Shown here: positions 1-16,040 of the stretch, piece by piece
Layout: each line of letters begins with the position of its first letter
Numbering within the stretch: the stretch's first letter is position 1
Assembly (NCBI RefSeq): GCF_001552155.1
Contig: NZ_BCQQ01000014.1
Span: forward strand, 1 to 64,000
DNA length: 64,000 nucleotides
Reading direction: 5' to 3'
From: Actinomadura formosensis NBRC 14204
GTDB lineage: Bacteria; Actinomycetota; Actinomycetes; Streptosporangiales; Streptosporangiaceae
Program-made: the position numbers and the translations under genes
The notes under the pieces: model-generated
Databases searched by the model: none
What the model was told of the DNA's origin: nothing
What the model saw: the letters and a program-made list of their open reading frames with translations, nothing else

Positions 1-1
1 G

Positions 2-265
2 GCGAGCGAACTGGTCACCAACGCCCTGCGGTATGCGTCCGCGTCGGATGACGATGTGACCTTGCGGCTGGACCGCACCGAGGACGGCGGGCTGTGGATG
101 GAGGTCCAGGACGCCGCCTGCGCTCTGCCGTACATGCAGGAGGCGGACGCGACCAGTGAGGCCGGCCGTGGCCTGTTCATCGTGGACCGGCTCGCCCTGT
201 GCTGGGGCGTCCGGCCGCTGGCCGGTAACGCCGGCAAGGTCATCTTCGCGGTTCTCAACCCGTGA
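2..265 (+). CDS. RsbW-like ATP-binding protein, C-terminal part (5' end outside window)
   Basis: The reading frame is already open at the window edge, so the start and the first part of the domain are missing. The visible 87 residues begin ASELVTNALRYA, which is the N-box of HATPase_c_2 (GHKL) anti-sigma kinases. Further on are an acidic/hydrophobic G1-like segment and GRGLFIVDRL, which fits the G2 box, followed by the short strand pair that ends the fold. In actinomycetes such stand-alone domains are usually anti-sigma factors or partner-switching kinases that bind STAS-domain antagonists; one STAS protein is encoded 47 kb away, but no link is shown. Family assignment is firm, target unknown. 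Confidence 0.85.
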   Translation, partial: ASELVTNALRYASASDDDVTLRLDRTEDGGLWMEVQDAACALPYMQEADATSEAGRGLFIVDRLALCWGVRPLAGNAGKVIFAVLNP

Positions 266-325
266 AGACCGCGCGGAGGGGCGGTGGGAGGGGGCCGTCC
301 CTCCGCGCATTACCGGCCAAGCCCA

Positions 326-3300
326 CTACCCGTGCCGAGGCCCGTGCCCCGGTGGCGGGGTGAGCGTGGACGTGAAGTTCTCTCCGTCCACCAGCGGCTT
401 GTCGAGGTCTACTCCAGCAGCCGCCATCCGGTCGTATTCGGCGAGCACGAGATCCTTCGTGCGATACGTCCCATACTTGGTGATCTCGTTGTTCTTCAGT
501 CCGCCGGTCTCCGTCTGGAAGGTCTCCAGAATGTAATCGGCGTCCTCACGACTGATCCCGTAGAGGTGGAAGAAATAGGCGTCCAGCTCGGCGCGGATCT
601 GAGCCCGCCGCTCCTCATCCCACCGGAACGGTTCCCCAGAGTCCCCGAGGTCACGAGCGAGCGGAGACATGTCGTACGCGGTGTAGATGAGTTCAAGTAC
701 TCGCGACTTCAGGAATGTTGTGTGTGGGGCGAGGTCCTGTGGTGTGGGGACGGGAAGTTGCTTGAGAGTGATGCGAGTCAGATGGATTCCGCCGACCTTT
801 TGGCGTGCCACGTAATCATAGACGAAGGAGCATTGAGCAGCGATCAACGCTGCTGCCAGCGGAGCAGTCTGATAGGGCAGCATTAGGGGAAACGTGTAGC
901 TTACGGCTGATAGCGGCAAGAACGCTGGGATGGCGGTGCGTTCGTCAGTGCTGCGGCAGACGTCGCGGCAACCAACAAGCCACGGTCGATCCCAGTCGAG
1001 TTCCCCCAGGCGGCGCGCAACGCCGTCTACCTTGACCTCTTTCCCTTTTCGGGTGGTGAGTATCTGCCCTTCATATGCAATCCAGTAGCGCGGGTAAACT
1101 ACCGTAGATGGATCCTGCTTCTCATTGAGGGACGTGCGGCGATGGTCTTCATTGCCGATATCGTAATATGAATTGAATCGGTGGTCAAAGTGGTGGATCA
1201 TCTTTCCTTCATAGACGGGAAGCATTTTTCTTTCGCCGCGTGTGAATGCATTCCCGATGAGTTCCCATCCGTCGCCTTCAAGTTGCTCTTTGGTGTGGAA
1301 GAGGTCGGAATCGTCTGTCATGTTGAAGTGATTCTTGAATGCGACCTTCCAGTGATTGCCATTCTTGGCAGTCTCGTCCCATAGAACTGGGACTCGTCGG
1401 TAGATTGTGGCGGTTAGATCGGCATCGCGGCGGGAACGGAAGATTGGGAGCGTCCCAGTGTTGGGGTTGATGAGCGCGATCTCCTCGGGGCTGAGTGTGA
1501 AGACTCGATCCGGCTGATCGAGGACGCTCGAGTCCTGAAGAAAGAACGCGAACTGAGCTGCTGATTCCCGAAGGTCTCGACCGACGAAAGAAATCAAGCA
1601 GAACTTATAGCTGAAGTGCACTCCAACAAAGAGAGGCTTGCTGTTTTCGAAGTCGTACAGGGACGCAACCGCACCGCGCTGCGTGAAGGCGCTGAAGAGG
1701 TGCTGTGCTCCTGCACCTGTGGCGATAGCTGTCGGGATGATGCAGCCAAAACGCCCCTCGGGTGCCACGATGGATGCGAATCGCTCAGCAAAGAGTTGGT
1801 CCGTCTGGAGCGAGTTGACACCCTTGACGGTGAGACCTTTGGCGCACAGCGGGAAAGCTTCCGAGCCGCTAACGAAGAGGAATGTCGACTTCACCATGCG
1901 ACGTGCGGCGCGGAAATGCCTGCTTCCTCCAGGGTTCTCGCGTTCCCAGTCGGCGATTGCGGTCTTGCGTTGCGCGCCTGACAACTCGGCGATCCGAGGT
2001 TCGACAACGCTGAAGTACTTCTTCTCCTCGAAGTCGACCTTGTCCCACGGCGGGTTACCAAGCACACAGGAGAAGCCGCCCGCCCAGCCGGTGGCCGGGT
2101 CTACTTCCGCGCTACCGCCCTTGTCCGGGACGGTGAAGATCTCGGGGAACTCCAGGTGCCAATGGAAGAAGTGGTACCGCTCCTTCAGCCGCACGATCTC
2201 GTCGTGGACGTCCTGACCGGCGGCCGTCGCGTTCGGGTCCTGGAAGGCGCGGAAGACGTCGTGCGTGATCGGGGTCGGGGCGTCCTTGGTCTTGTGCCAC
2301 ATGAAGGCGGCGCACCAAGCGTCCGACATATGCACGGCATGGGTGTACTCGGCCGAGGACTTCCACTCCTCGTACGCGTCGGCCTGACGGTGGACGTCCC
2401 GGAGGGTGTTGGAAGGGGCAGCGGTGATGCGCCGCAGGCTCTCAGCGAAGGCGGTGTTGGCGACCTTCGTCTCCTCGAACAGGTCGAACAGGCCGCCTTG
2501 TCCCCCGCGCTCCTTATCGTTCTGCTTGGCGAGGAAGTTGGCGTAGGCAGCGTCGTCACCCTCGACCGGCTTGAACGCCTTCGTCGGAATGCCATCCTTC
2601 AGTAGGACCGGGGTTGCGCCGACGAGGCCGTTGCCGAGTTTGACGTGCGCGTCTAGGAACCCCAGGGGCTTGCCAGGCTCCAGGGCCTCCAGCCACAGCG
2701 ACACCTTGGCCAGTTCGACGGCCATCGGGTTGAGGTCAACCCCGTACACGCACCGCGCGATGACTTCGTGCAACGCGTGGCGTACCGCGTCCAACGTCGG
2801 TTCGGGGTTGTTCTCGCGGACGGCGGCGACGCGCTTGGCGATGCGGCGGGCCGAAGCGACCAGGAAGTGTCCGGAGCCGCAGGCCGGGTCGCAGACGGTC
2901 AGGGACAGCAGCTCGGAGACGATCGCCTCGGTGGGGTCGGGTTCGCCGGCTGCGGCGGCCTTTTCCTCGCCGCGCTTCTGGGCGTCGTCGATGACGGGGT
3001 TGAGCGTGGAGTCGAGCAGCGTCTCGATCAGGGAACTCGGCGTGTAGTACGAGCCGGTCTTCTTGCGGTCGTTGCCGAGCCGGTCGACCAGCTCGAACGT
3101 CCGCTCCACTGCGCTGTGCTTGGGGACGAGTTCGAGGAGCGACTCGTAGATGGAGCCGAGTTCCTCCGCGCCCATGTTGCGGTAGTCGACCGGGCGCCAG
3201 CGCCGCGTGTCGCCGTCGTGGATGCGGGACAGGTGGCGGACGGCCTCCAGCAGGTGCACGTTCGACAGGACGAGTCCGTGTAGCGGGGCGTCGGCGGGGG

Positions 3301-4432
3301 CGTCGTCGTAGAGGCCGCCGAGTCCGGGGATGCCGAGTTCGGGGCGCCCGTTCTCGTCCCCGAGGGCGTCCAGCACGATCTTGAGGGCCTGGTAGAGGTC
3401 GGTGTGCGCGGTGCCGCGCCGCCGCATCGCCTGCTGCCGGAGCCGCTCGGACGAGAAGTACTTCCGGTACCGCTCGCGGACCTCGTCCGGTGTGCCCTTC
3501 GGGTGGAGGACGTCGCGGTCCTCGGCGACGAACAGGAAGATCAGCCGGTAGGCGAGGCGGAGCAGCGCGCCGTGGAAGGCGTGCACGTCCAGGTCGCGGA
3601 GCAGTTCGGTGTTGGCGGGGTGCTTGAGGAAGCCCGTCCCGAGCGCGGTGATGGCCCTCTGGACGCCGTCGCGGTGGTGGTCGAGGGCGCGGGTGCCGGA
3701 GTCGATGGCGTCCGTCCGCCACTTCTCCAGCCAGCAGGCGGACGGGGCGGCGCCGTCGTCGACGGCGAAGCGGGAGGCGTGCAGGAGGCGGTACAGCAGC
3801 ACGAACTCGCTGAACAGCTCCCCGTCGAAGATCGCCTCAAGGTCGAATTCGACGTAGGCGGCGGTGGCGAGGGCGCTGGAGTCGCGCAGCAGCCTGAGCT
3901 GGCGTCCGTTGGTCAGCACGGCCCACAGGTGGGCTTCGGTGCGGTTCAGGCACTCCTGCATCAGCGACTGCGGCGGGATGGTGCCGGGGCCGCCGGGGCG
4001 AGTGTCGAGCCGGGCGTTCCAGGCGGCCAGGTGGATCGGGACGTGCGTCCACCGGTGGCTGATCGCGAACGTCTTGGTGCCGTCGTCGGCCTCGATGCCG
4101 GACGCGCCGAGGGCGGTGAGGCGGCCGAAGCTCAGCTCGGCGAACAGCGGCTCCAGCCACTGGCGGATCGCGAGGCCGGTGGGGTCGGCGGGGGTCTCCG
4201 CCTCCGGCGCGACGGGCAGCTTGCCGCGCAGCTCCTTCCACACCGCCTTGAGGTACTCCCAGTGGCGCTCGGCCTCGTCGCGGACGGAACGCGAGCCGAA
4301 GATGTCGTAGTCGGCGGGCTTGGAGCCCTGGACGTCCTTCCCCTCGGAAATCCTGACGAGCATGTCGGCGGGGAGGAGGCCGCCGATGGTGTGGACGGCG
4401 GAGAAGATCTGCGTGCGGGCGGTGGCGGACAT
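326..4432 (-). CDS. Eco57I-like class 1 N6-adenine DNA methyltransferase (DISARM DrmMI / type IIG-like), 1368 aa
   Basis: Large DNA adenine methylase. The SAM-binding motif I DPACGSGHFL is near residue 515 and the catalytic motif IV LGNPPWDKV near residue 793. The long N-terminal region (about 1-480) is helical and lacks an obvious nuclease motif, and the last 500 residues should carry target recognition. The frame stays open 403 codons further upstream, but the start is set at the ATG whose first base is the last base of the upstream helicase stop (TGATG), which implies translational coupling. The size and the SNF2 partner match DISARM-type methylases; a type IIG enzyme is the alternative, but no PD-(D/E)XK signature was seen. 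The 3' third (about 330-2000) is much richer in A+T than the 5' part, which suggests replacement of the recognition region. Confidence 0.9.
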   Translation of the reverse strand: MSATARTQIFSAVHTIGGLLPADMLVRISEGKDVQGSKPADYDIFGSRSVRDEAERHWEYLKAVWKELRGKLPVAPEAETPADPTGLAIRQWLEPLFAELSFGRLTALGASGIEADDGTKTFAISHRWTHVPIHLAAWNARLDTRPGGPGTIPPQSLMQECLNRTEAHLWAVLTNGRQLRLLRDSSALATAAYVEFDLEAIFDGELFSEFVLLYRLLHASRFAVDDGAAPSACWLEKWRTDAIDSGTRALDHHRDGVQRAITALGTGFLKHPANTELLRDLDVHAFHGALLRLAYRLIFLFVAEDRDVLHPKGTPDEVRERYRKYFSSERLRQQAMRRRGTAHTDLYQALKIVLDALGDENGRPELGIPGLGGLYDDAPADAPLHGLVLSNVHLLEAVRHLSRIHDGDTRRWRPVDYRNMGAEELGSIYESLLELVPKHSAVERTFELVDRLGNDRKKTGSYYTPSSLIETLLDSTLNPVIDDAQKRGEEKAAAAGEPDPTEAIVSELLSLTVCDPACGSGHFLVASARRIAKRVAAVRENNPEPTLDAVRHALHEVIARCVYGVDLNPMAVELAKVSLWLEALEPGKPLGFLDAHVKLGNGLVGATPVLLKDGIPTKAFKPVEGDDAAYANFLAKQNDKERGGQGGLFDLFEETKVANTAFAESLRRITAAPSNTLRDVHRQADAYEEWKSSAEYTHAVHMSDAWCAAFMWHKTKDAPTPITHDVFRAFQDPNATAAGQDVHDEIVRLKERYHFFHWHLEFPEIFTVPDKGGSAEVDPATGWAGGFSCVLGNPPWDKVDFEEKKYFSVVEPRIAELSGAQRKTAIADWERENPGGSRHFRAARRMVKSTFLFVSGSEAFPLCAKGLTVKGVNSLQTDQLFAERFASIVAPEGRFGCIIPTAIATGAGAQHLFSAFTQRGAVASLYDFENSKPLFVGVHFSYKFCLISFVGRDLRESAAQFAFFLQDSSVLDQPDRVFTLSPEEIALINPNTGTLPIFRSRRDADLTATIYRRVPVLWDETAKNGNHWKVAFKNHFNMTDDSDLFHTKEQLEGDGWELIGNAFTRGERKMLPVYEGKMIHHFDHRFNSYYDIGNEDHRRTSLNEKQDPSTVVYPRYWIAYEGQILTTRKGKEVKVDGVARRLGELDWDRPWLVGCRDVCRSTDERTAIPAFLPLSAVSYTFPLMLPYQTAPLAAALIAAQCSFVYDYVARQKVGGIHLTRITLKQLPVPTPQDLAPHTTFLKSRVLELIYTAYDMSPLARDLGDSGEPFRWDEERRAQIRAELDAYFFHLYGISREDADYILETFQTETGGLKNNEITKYGTYRTKDLVLAEYDRMAAAGVDLDKPLVDGENFTSTLTPPPGHGPRHG

Positions 4433-7332
4433 CAGGCGGCACCTCCGGAGACGACACCGGTCACGGGCAGGTACACGTAGGCGCCGAGGACGTCGGCGGG
4501 CTTCTGCGCCTTCACGTCCACGCCCCGGATGATCTCGCCGGCGGCGCTGCGGACGCGGCGGTGCGAGTCGCGGAGTTCGGCGGCGAGCCCGTCGCCGTAC
4601 TCGTTGAGATGCTCCGCGGCGTCGGGCAGGGCGTCCAGGAGCCGTTTCATCGTCCGCTCTCCGAAGGTGGGGTCGGTGTTCTCGTCGGCGGTGGCGTGCG
4701 GCAGGCGTGCGGCGTCCACGGCGGACAGCCACGTCGCGTCGGCCGGTGAGCCCTCGAAGGCGAGGAGCCGGGCGTCCTCGGCGACGAGCTGCCGCTCGCC
4801 CGCGCGGGACGGCAGCGTCAGGTGGAACCGGTAGCGGACGAGCAGCAGCGTCGTCCGGGTGGTGACCGCTCTCGTCCGGATGACGCCGCAGCGGCGGGCC
4901 GGGCGGGGGCCGTCGGTCTGGGAGTCGAGCGCGGCGTTGAGGAGGTGGCCGGCGAGCGCTCCGACGACCGGGTCCGTGCGGACGAGCGCCGCCTCGCCGC
5001 GCGACACCGCCGACACGGTCCGGAACGGGACCTGCTTGCCGTTCTCGATGATCCCGCCTCCGAGCATCGGCGCCAGCACGTCGCGGAGGCCGACGGGGCT
5101 CCCGCTCAGGTCGGCGCCGAAGTCGCCGGGGGCGTCGCCGCCCTCGTAGAGGACGCCGTCCAGAGCGGCGAGGGAATGGCGGACGAAGTCGCGGATCTCG
5201 CCGGCGTCGCCGAGCGCGTCCCGCGTGGCGTCGACCTCGCGTTTGACCTCCTCGGGACGGATGGTGTTCTGCGCGAACCGGGACCGGGACGCCTTCTCGC
5301 GCTCGACCGTGGAGTTCCACTCCTGTTCCAGCTCGGCGGCCTTCTCGTTGACGGTCTGGACGTCCTCGGCGCCGAACAGCGCCTCCTGCTCGCCGCGCTC
5401 GCGGCGCATCAGCAGCCACTCGACGATCGCGTCCGTCACACCCGACGACGCCTCGTCCGGGACGGAGACGGAGATGCCGAGGTCCTGGCGGATCTGCCGG
5501 TGCTTGCGGATCAGCACTTCCAGGACCTTGCCGTCGATGCCGTTGTCGCTGCCGTAGAGGGTGATGACCTTGACCTCGGCGCGCTTCTGGCCGTAGCGGT
5601 CGACGCGTCCCTCGCGCTGGTCGTGCCGGGCCGGGTTCCACGCGAGGTCGTAGTGGACGACGGCGTCGAAGTGGTGCTGGAGGTTGACGCCCTCCGACAG
5701 GCAGTCGGTCGCGACGAGGACACGGCGGGCGTCCGGGTCGTCGGCCGTCTCCTCGGCGAGCTCCTCGATGCGCTGGATGCGCTGCTGCGGGGACAGGGTG
5801 CCCGTCACGGCCTTGACGACCGTCTTGCGGCCGAGCTTTCCCCTGAGATGCTCGGCGACATAATCGGCGGTCGGGATGTAGCGGCAGAAGACGATCGGGT
5901 CGTAGCCGTCCTTGAGCAGCGCCTTCAGGTGCTTGATGAGGGCCTTCAGCTTCAGGTCCGCGGCCGGGCCCTCCAGGTCCGCGGCGCGGTCGGCGAGCGC
6001 GGCGAGCCTGGCCCCCGCGTCATCGGTCTCCGCGCCGGGCGCGACGTCCAGGCCCTCAAGGGCGTCGCCGTCGGCGGAGTCGCGGGTCAGCGGCGCGCCC
6101 AGCTCGTCGGCCTCCTCCGCGGTGGCGGCGGACGCGGCGGCCGACCGGGTCCGCAGCGTCTGCGCGGCGGCGCGCGGCGAGGACACCAGCGACCGCAGCA
6201 GCGCGATCGCCGACCACCAGGCGATCCGGGCCTCGCGCCGGCCCTGCTCCCCGGCGACGGTGACCCGCTCGCTCGCGTAGCCGATCGCGTCCTCCAGCAG
6301 CGACCGGTAGCCGGGCGACAGCTTGTAGGTCTCGTCCTTGAAGAACCGGTCGGCGGGGAACTCGGTCTCCTCGTCGAGGTACTTGCGGATGTCGGCGCGG
6401 CGCCGCTGGACGAAGTGCAGGGCGAGGCGGGCGCGGTCGGAGCCGCTGTTCATGTCCAGGTCGCCGAACTCGGGCTTCAACAGGGCCAGGAGGTTCCGGA
6501 ACGAGTTTTCCTTGCCGCTGTGCGGGGTCGCGGTCACCAGCAGCAGATGACGGTTCTCGTCCTTGGCGATGCGTTCGAGCAGCTCGTAGCGGCGCTGGCT
6601 CTGCTGGGAGGCCCGGTCGTCGGCGGCGACGCAGGTGTGGGCCTCGTCCACGATCACCAGGTCGGGGCAGCGGCGGACGAAGTCGTCGCGGTGCCGGTGC
6701 GACTTGATGAAGTCCGTGGAGACGATCACGTGGGGGTGCTTGTCGAACAGGGACTGGCCCATGTCCAGGTCCCGTTCGAGCCGGGTGACCGTGGAGGACA
6801 GGACGAGTTCGGCGTCGATGCCGAACTTGGCGCGCAGCTCGTCCTGCCACTGCTCGGCCAGCGCCGGCGAGCACAGCACCGCCAGGCCCTTCGCCTCGCC
6901 CTGCGCCAGCAGCTCGCTCGCGATCAGGCCGGCCTCGACGGTCTTGCCGATGCCGACGTCATCGGAGATCAGCATCCGGACGGTCTTCTGCCGCAGCGCC
7001 ATCATCAGCGGGACGAGCTGGTAGGCGCGCGGCTCCACCGCGATCCCGGCCAGCGACCGGAACGGGCCCGCGCCCGACCGGAACCCGATGCGCAGCGCGC
7101 TGCGCAGCAGGCCCGCGGCGCGCGAGTCGCCGAGATCCTGCGGCGACGGCGCCGCGAACTCCGCTCCCCGGACGTCCTCGAACGCCGGGAACACCGCGGC
7201 GATGTCGTCGTCGGCGCCGCCGAGCGGGCGCAGCACCAGCATGTCCGGGGCGCTCTCGGGCAGCACCACCCATTCGCGGTCGCGGACCGAGACCAGGGAA
7301 CCGGGGGTGTAGTCCGTTGTCGGCTGTGTCAT
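4432..7332 (-). CDS. SNF2-family helicase (RapA/DrmD-like), 966 aa
   Basis: ATP-dependent DNA translocase of the SNF2/RapA type. Residues 124-131 (DDVGIGKT) form the Walker A motif, DEAH is at 229-232, a TATPHSGK motif III follows, and the helicase C lobe carries LVATDCLSEGVNLQ and REGRVDRYGQ (motifs V and VI). The C-terminal third, after motif VI, is rich in charged residues and has no recognised domain. Its stop overlaps the start of the Eco57I-like methylase by one base, so the two are surely one operon. In DISARM the equivalent protein is DrmD, a SNF2 helicase paired with the adenine methylase. The family is clear; the DrmD label is by context. Confidence 0.88.
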   Translation of the reverse strand: MTQPTTDYTPGSLVSVRDREWVVLPESAPDMLVLRPLGGADDDIAAVFPAFEDVRGAEFAAPSPQDLGDSRAAGLLRSALRIGFRSGAGPFRSLAGIAVEPRAYQLVPLMMALRQKTVRMLISDDVGIGKTVEAGLIASELLAQGEAKGLAVLCSPALAEQWQDELRAKFGIDAELVLSSTVTRLERDLDMGQSLFDKHPHVIVSTDFIKSHRHRDDFVRRCPDLVIVDEAHTCVAADDRASQQSQRRYELLERIAKDENRHLLLVTATPHSGKENSFRNLLALLKPEFGDLDMNSGSDRARLALHFVQRRRADIRKYLDEETEFPADRFFKDETYKLSPGYRSLLEDAIGYASERVTVAGEQGRREARIAWWSAIALLRSLVSSPRAAAQTLRTRSAAASAATAEEADELGAPLTRDSADGDALEGLDVAPGAETDDAGARLAALADRAADLEGPAADLKLKALIKHLKALLKDGYDPIVFCRYIPTADYVAEHLRGKLGRKTVVKAVTGTLSPQQRIQRIEELAEETADDPDARRVLVATDCLSEGVNLQHHFDAVVHYDLAWNPARHDQREGRVDRYGQKRAEVKVITLYGSDNGIDGKVLEVLIRKHRQIRQDLGISVSVPDEASSGVTDAIVEWLLMRRERGEQEALFGAEDVQTVNEKAAELEQEWNSTVEREKASRSRFAQNTIRPEEVKREVDATRDALGDAGEIRDFVRHSLAALDGVLYEGGDAPGDFGADLSGSPVGLRDVLAPMLGGGIIENGKQVPFRTVSAVSRGEAALVRTDPVVGALAGHLLNAALDSQTDGPRPARRCGVIRTRAVTTRTTLLLVRYRFHLTLPSRAGERQLVAEDARLLAFEGSPADATWLSAVDAARLPHATADENTDPTFGERTMKRLLDALPDAAEHLNEYGDGLAAELRDSHRRVRSAAGEIIRGVDVKAQKPADVLGAYVYLPVTGVVSGGAA

Positions 7333-7398
7333 TGGTGGCAGAACCCTCGCGTCGTCGTGCTCGGTGGGTGTCGTAGGTGCATCAGGCGGCTGGGGGCA

Positions 7399-13725
<6,327 letters not shown>

Positions 13726-13810
13726 TTGTTGGCCACCACAGGCCTATTAACGCGCACACCGCGTTTTTGAACAGATCGCGGAGCCCCGGATGCCGACGAA
13801 GTCCCGGTCT

Positions 13811-15910
13811 TCATCGCCACTCGGCTTCATGGGGAAGCAGCGCACCGCTGTTGAGAGTGGTGGCGACAAGGTCCGCCGTCTCGTTTGCGCGGGCCGCGGC
13901 TTTCCGCGCGCTGGTGCGGAGTTCGTGGATCTTCCGGAACGCGTGACCGTAGGCGGTCTGCTCATCGAGCGGGAGCAGCGGGATACGCAGCCGGGACGGC
14001 ACGAGCTGATATGTGGAGGAGCCGGTCGTCGCCTGGCTGACGTTGTCGGGCGCGCTGACGAAACCGGCGAGGAACCAGGGATCCAGCCGTCCAGGGTCGG
14101 GGCGGAGCAGAAACATGCCGTTGCCGAGTAGGCATCCGGCGTCGTCCTCATCGGCCACGCGGGTCGCGACACCCTGCGGGCCGACGATCTGCGTGAGGAG
14201 GACGTCCCCCGTCTCGACGGTGACCGGGTCGGCCAGGTGCAGTTCGCCTGTGTCGCCGCCGGCGGGCGCCCCGCCGATCAGGTCACGTGCTCGAAGGACG
14301 GGACGGCCTGCCAGGTCGGCGGGCAGGGCATCGGCGGATGAGGCCCGGACGCCGCGATGGACGGCGAGCGCCCCGCCGCGGGCCAGGTCGGCGACGGTGG
14401 CGCTGCGCCAGGTGCGGTTGGTCTCACCGGCCGATGTCCACGGCCCGATCCTGCTCGCCTCGGCCAGGGCCGCCACATGCGCCCTGAGACGCCCGGCGAG
14501 TTCGGTGACGTGCCGGAGGGCCGCGTCAGGACTGATCACCGGCGCGGAGCGGACGTGCCGTGCCGGTGAGAGGTCGACGAGTTCGTCCAGGAGATCGATC
14601 GCGGGCACGGCCCGGGCGGTTCCCGGGATGTCGGCGAAATCGGCCGAGTCGCCGAACGCCTCCCAGGTGCCGCGGATCGTCTCCTGGAGCGCGCCCTGGT
14701 CCGCGGCCTTGCCCTGGTCGGGCGCCGGGTCCGCGGCGGTGGCGGACTGGTCGGCCATGTCCATCAGCAGGACCGGGTCCCGGCCGGGGCGGTCGGCTTC
14801 GGGACGCCGGAGTATCCACAGGTGAAGCCCGATGTGGTGAGGTACGGCCAGGCCCGCCGGAAGCGCGATGACCGCGCACAGCGCTCCCTGCCGGAGCAGC
14901 TCAGCTCGGATCCGGCGGCCGGACGGCCGTGACGCGGTGGCCGGCGGGAGCAGCAGGACGGCCTGCCCGCCGTCGCTCAGATGCGCCAGCGAGTGCTGCA
15001 CCCAGGCCAGTTCAGGCTCCGAACGCGGTGGCACGCCGTACGCCCAGCGCGTGTCGAACGCCAGCTCGTCGTGCCCCCACTCGCGGTCCCCGTAAGGCGG
15101 GTTGCACACCACGGCGTCCACCTGGAGGCCGGGGAAGGCGTCGTCGCGCAGGCTGTCTCCGGTCCGGACGTCCACGGACGCCTTGGGCGACTCTCCGGTG
15201 ACGCGCGTCCTGGCCTGGGCGGCGGTGACGGCGCGGTACTCCTGGCCGTGCACGCGTGCACCCGGCCCGAGCCTGGTCGCCACCGCGGCGAGGAGACGTC
15301 CGCCTCCGCATGCCGGGTCCAGAACGCTGCGGACCCGCCGGCCCCCCGCCGTCGCCAGCTCGGCGATCAGCTCGGCGATCGCCGGCGGCGTCGGGTGCGT
15401 CCCGCGGATGCCGATCGGTGCTTCGGAATGCTCGTCGAGGACGTCGAAGACGGCGAGGAACCCCTCCTGTCGCATCACGTTCGCCGCCGACCGCAGGAGC
15501 GCCGCCGGCACGTCGCCATGGCTCGGCTTCACCGGGTCGGAGGACGACGACACCGCGTCCGCGTGCAGCCCGATCAGCGCGTCGTCGTCGAGCGCCGTGA
15601 TTCTGCCTCGTTCGTTCTCGTCCAGCCCGGCTACGTGTGCAGTGAACAGCGCTACGGCTTCGACGTCGCGCTGCGTGCGTCCGCGCAGGTGGGTTCTCAG
15701 GTCGTCTCTGGCCGAACGTGCGGGGAGGCGGCCGCGCGCGTTCAGCCACGCTTCGACCTGCCGCCGGTCGTAGCTGGGGCTGGCTTCCGTACCCCCGCTG
15801 GGCTGCGGAAAGTCGGGGTGACGCCGGCGCCAGTTGCTCACGGTGGCCCGCGTCACGCCGGCGAGCCGGGAGATCTCGGCGGCGGTCAGCTGCTCGCTCT
15901 GCGATGCCAT
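13811..15910 (-). CDS. HTH - N6-adenine methylase - HsdS-like recognition domain fusion, 699 aa
   Basis: A self-contained modification enzyme. Residues 6-60 form a helix-turn-helix (LTAAEISRLAGVTRATVSNW), the centre is an HsdM-type methylase with DPACGGGR near 198 and the catalytic CNPPYGD near 271, and the C-terminal 230 residues look like half of a type I specificity subunit: two-strand TRD, then a helical tail rich in Ala/Arg. No nuclease or translocase module is visible, so cleavage would have to come from neighbours. The start is placed at the ATG preceded by AAGGAAG five bases away, 31 codons inside the longest frame. It is the first gene of the minus-strand group and divergent from the exonuclease. 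The HTH may let it bind its own promoter. Confidence 0.87.
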   Translation of the reverse strand: MASQSEQLTAAEISRLAGVTRATVSNWRRRHPDFPQPSGGTEASPSYDRRQVEAWLNARGRLPARSARDDLRTHLRGRTQRDVEAVALFTAHVAGLDENERGRITALDDDALIGLHADAVSSSSDPVKPSHGDVPAALLRSAANVMRQEGFLAVFDVLDEHSEAPIGIRGTHPTPPAIAELIAELATAGGRRVRSVLDPACGGGRLLAAVATRLGPGARVHGQEYRAVTAAQARTRVTGESPKASVDVRTGDSLRDDAFPGLQVDAVVCNPPYGDREWGHDELAFDTRWAYGVPPRSEPELAWVQHSLAHLSDGGQAVLLLPPATASRPSGRRIRAELLRQGALCAVIALPAGLAVPHHIGLHLWILRRPEADRPGRDPVLLMDMADQSATAADPAPDQGKAADQGALQETIRGTWEAFGDSADFADIPGTARAVPAIDLLDELVDLSPARHVRSAPVISPDAALRHVTELAGRLRAHVAALAEASRIGPWTSAGETNRTWRSATVADLARGGALAVHRGVRASSADALPADLAGRPVLRARDLIGGAPAGGDTGELHLADPVTVETGDVLLTQIVGPQGVATRVADEDDAGCLLGNGMFLLRPDPGRLDPWFLAGFVSAPDNVSQATTGSSTYQLVPSRLRIPLLPLDEQTAYGHAFRKIHELRTSARKAAARANETADLVATTLNSGALLPHEAEWR

Positions 15911-15943
15911 CGGTACTTCCTTATCAGCTTTCGGGAGCATCGC

Positions 15944-16016
15944 CACTGTACACCATCCAATTGAGTGAAGCCATTTGACAGTGCTTTCACAGCATGCTCT
16001 CATGGTCGTGCTTTCA
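15944..16016. promoter_or_regulatory. Divergent promoter region with dyad and direct repeats
   Basis: The 130 bp between the methylase and exonuclease starts contain an inverted repeat (CACTGT at 15944-15949, ACAGTG at 15978-15983), a direct repeat GTGCTTTCA at 15981-15989 and 16008-16016, and a palindrome AGCATGCT at 15991-15998. TTGACA at 15975-15980 with TCTCAT 17 bases on is a plausible promoter reading toward the exonuclease. TACAGT on the other strand could be a -10 for the methylase. The dyads overlap these boxes and would suit binding by the HTH-bearing methylase, which is an inference. Confidence 0.5.
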
Positions 16017-16040
16017 ACGGCTCGGCGCTAGGAGCGACGG

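Noticed and set aside
326-4432. Type IIG restriction-modification enzyme as the sole reading of the large methylase
   Set aside because: No PD-(D/E)XK motif was seen in its N-terminal half, and the coupled SNF2 helicase is not a type IIG partner; kept as the alternative only.
4432-5641. Upstream extension of the Eco57I-like methylase to a 1771-residue protein
   Set aside because: The extra 403 codons are antisense-like Arg/Pro-rich sequence inside the SNF2 helicase gene; the ATG overlapping the helicase stop is the sensible start.
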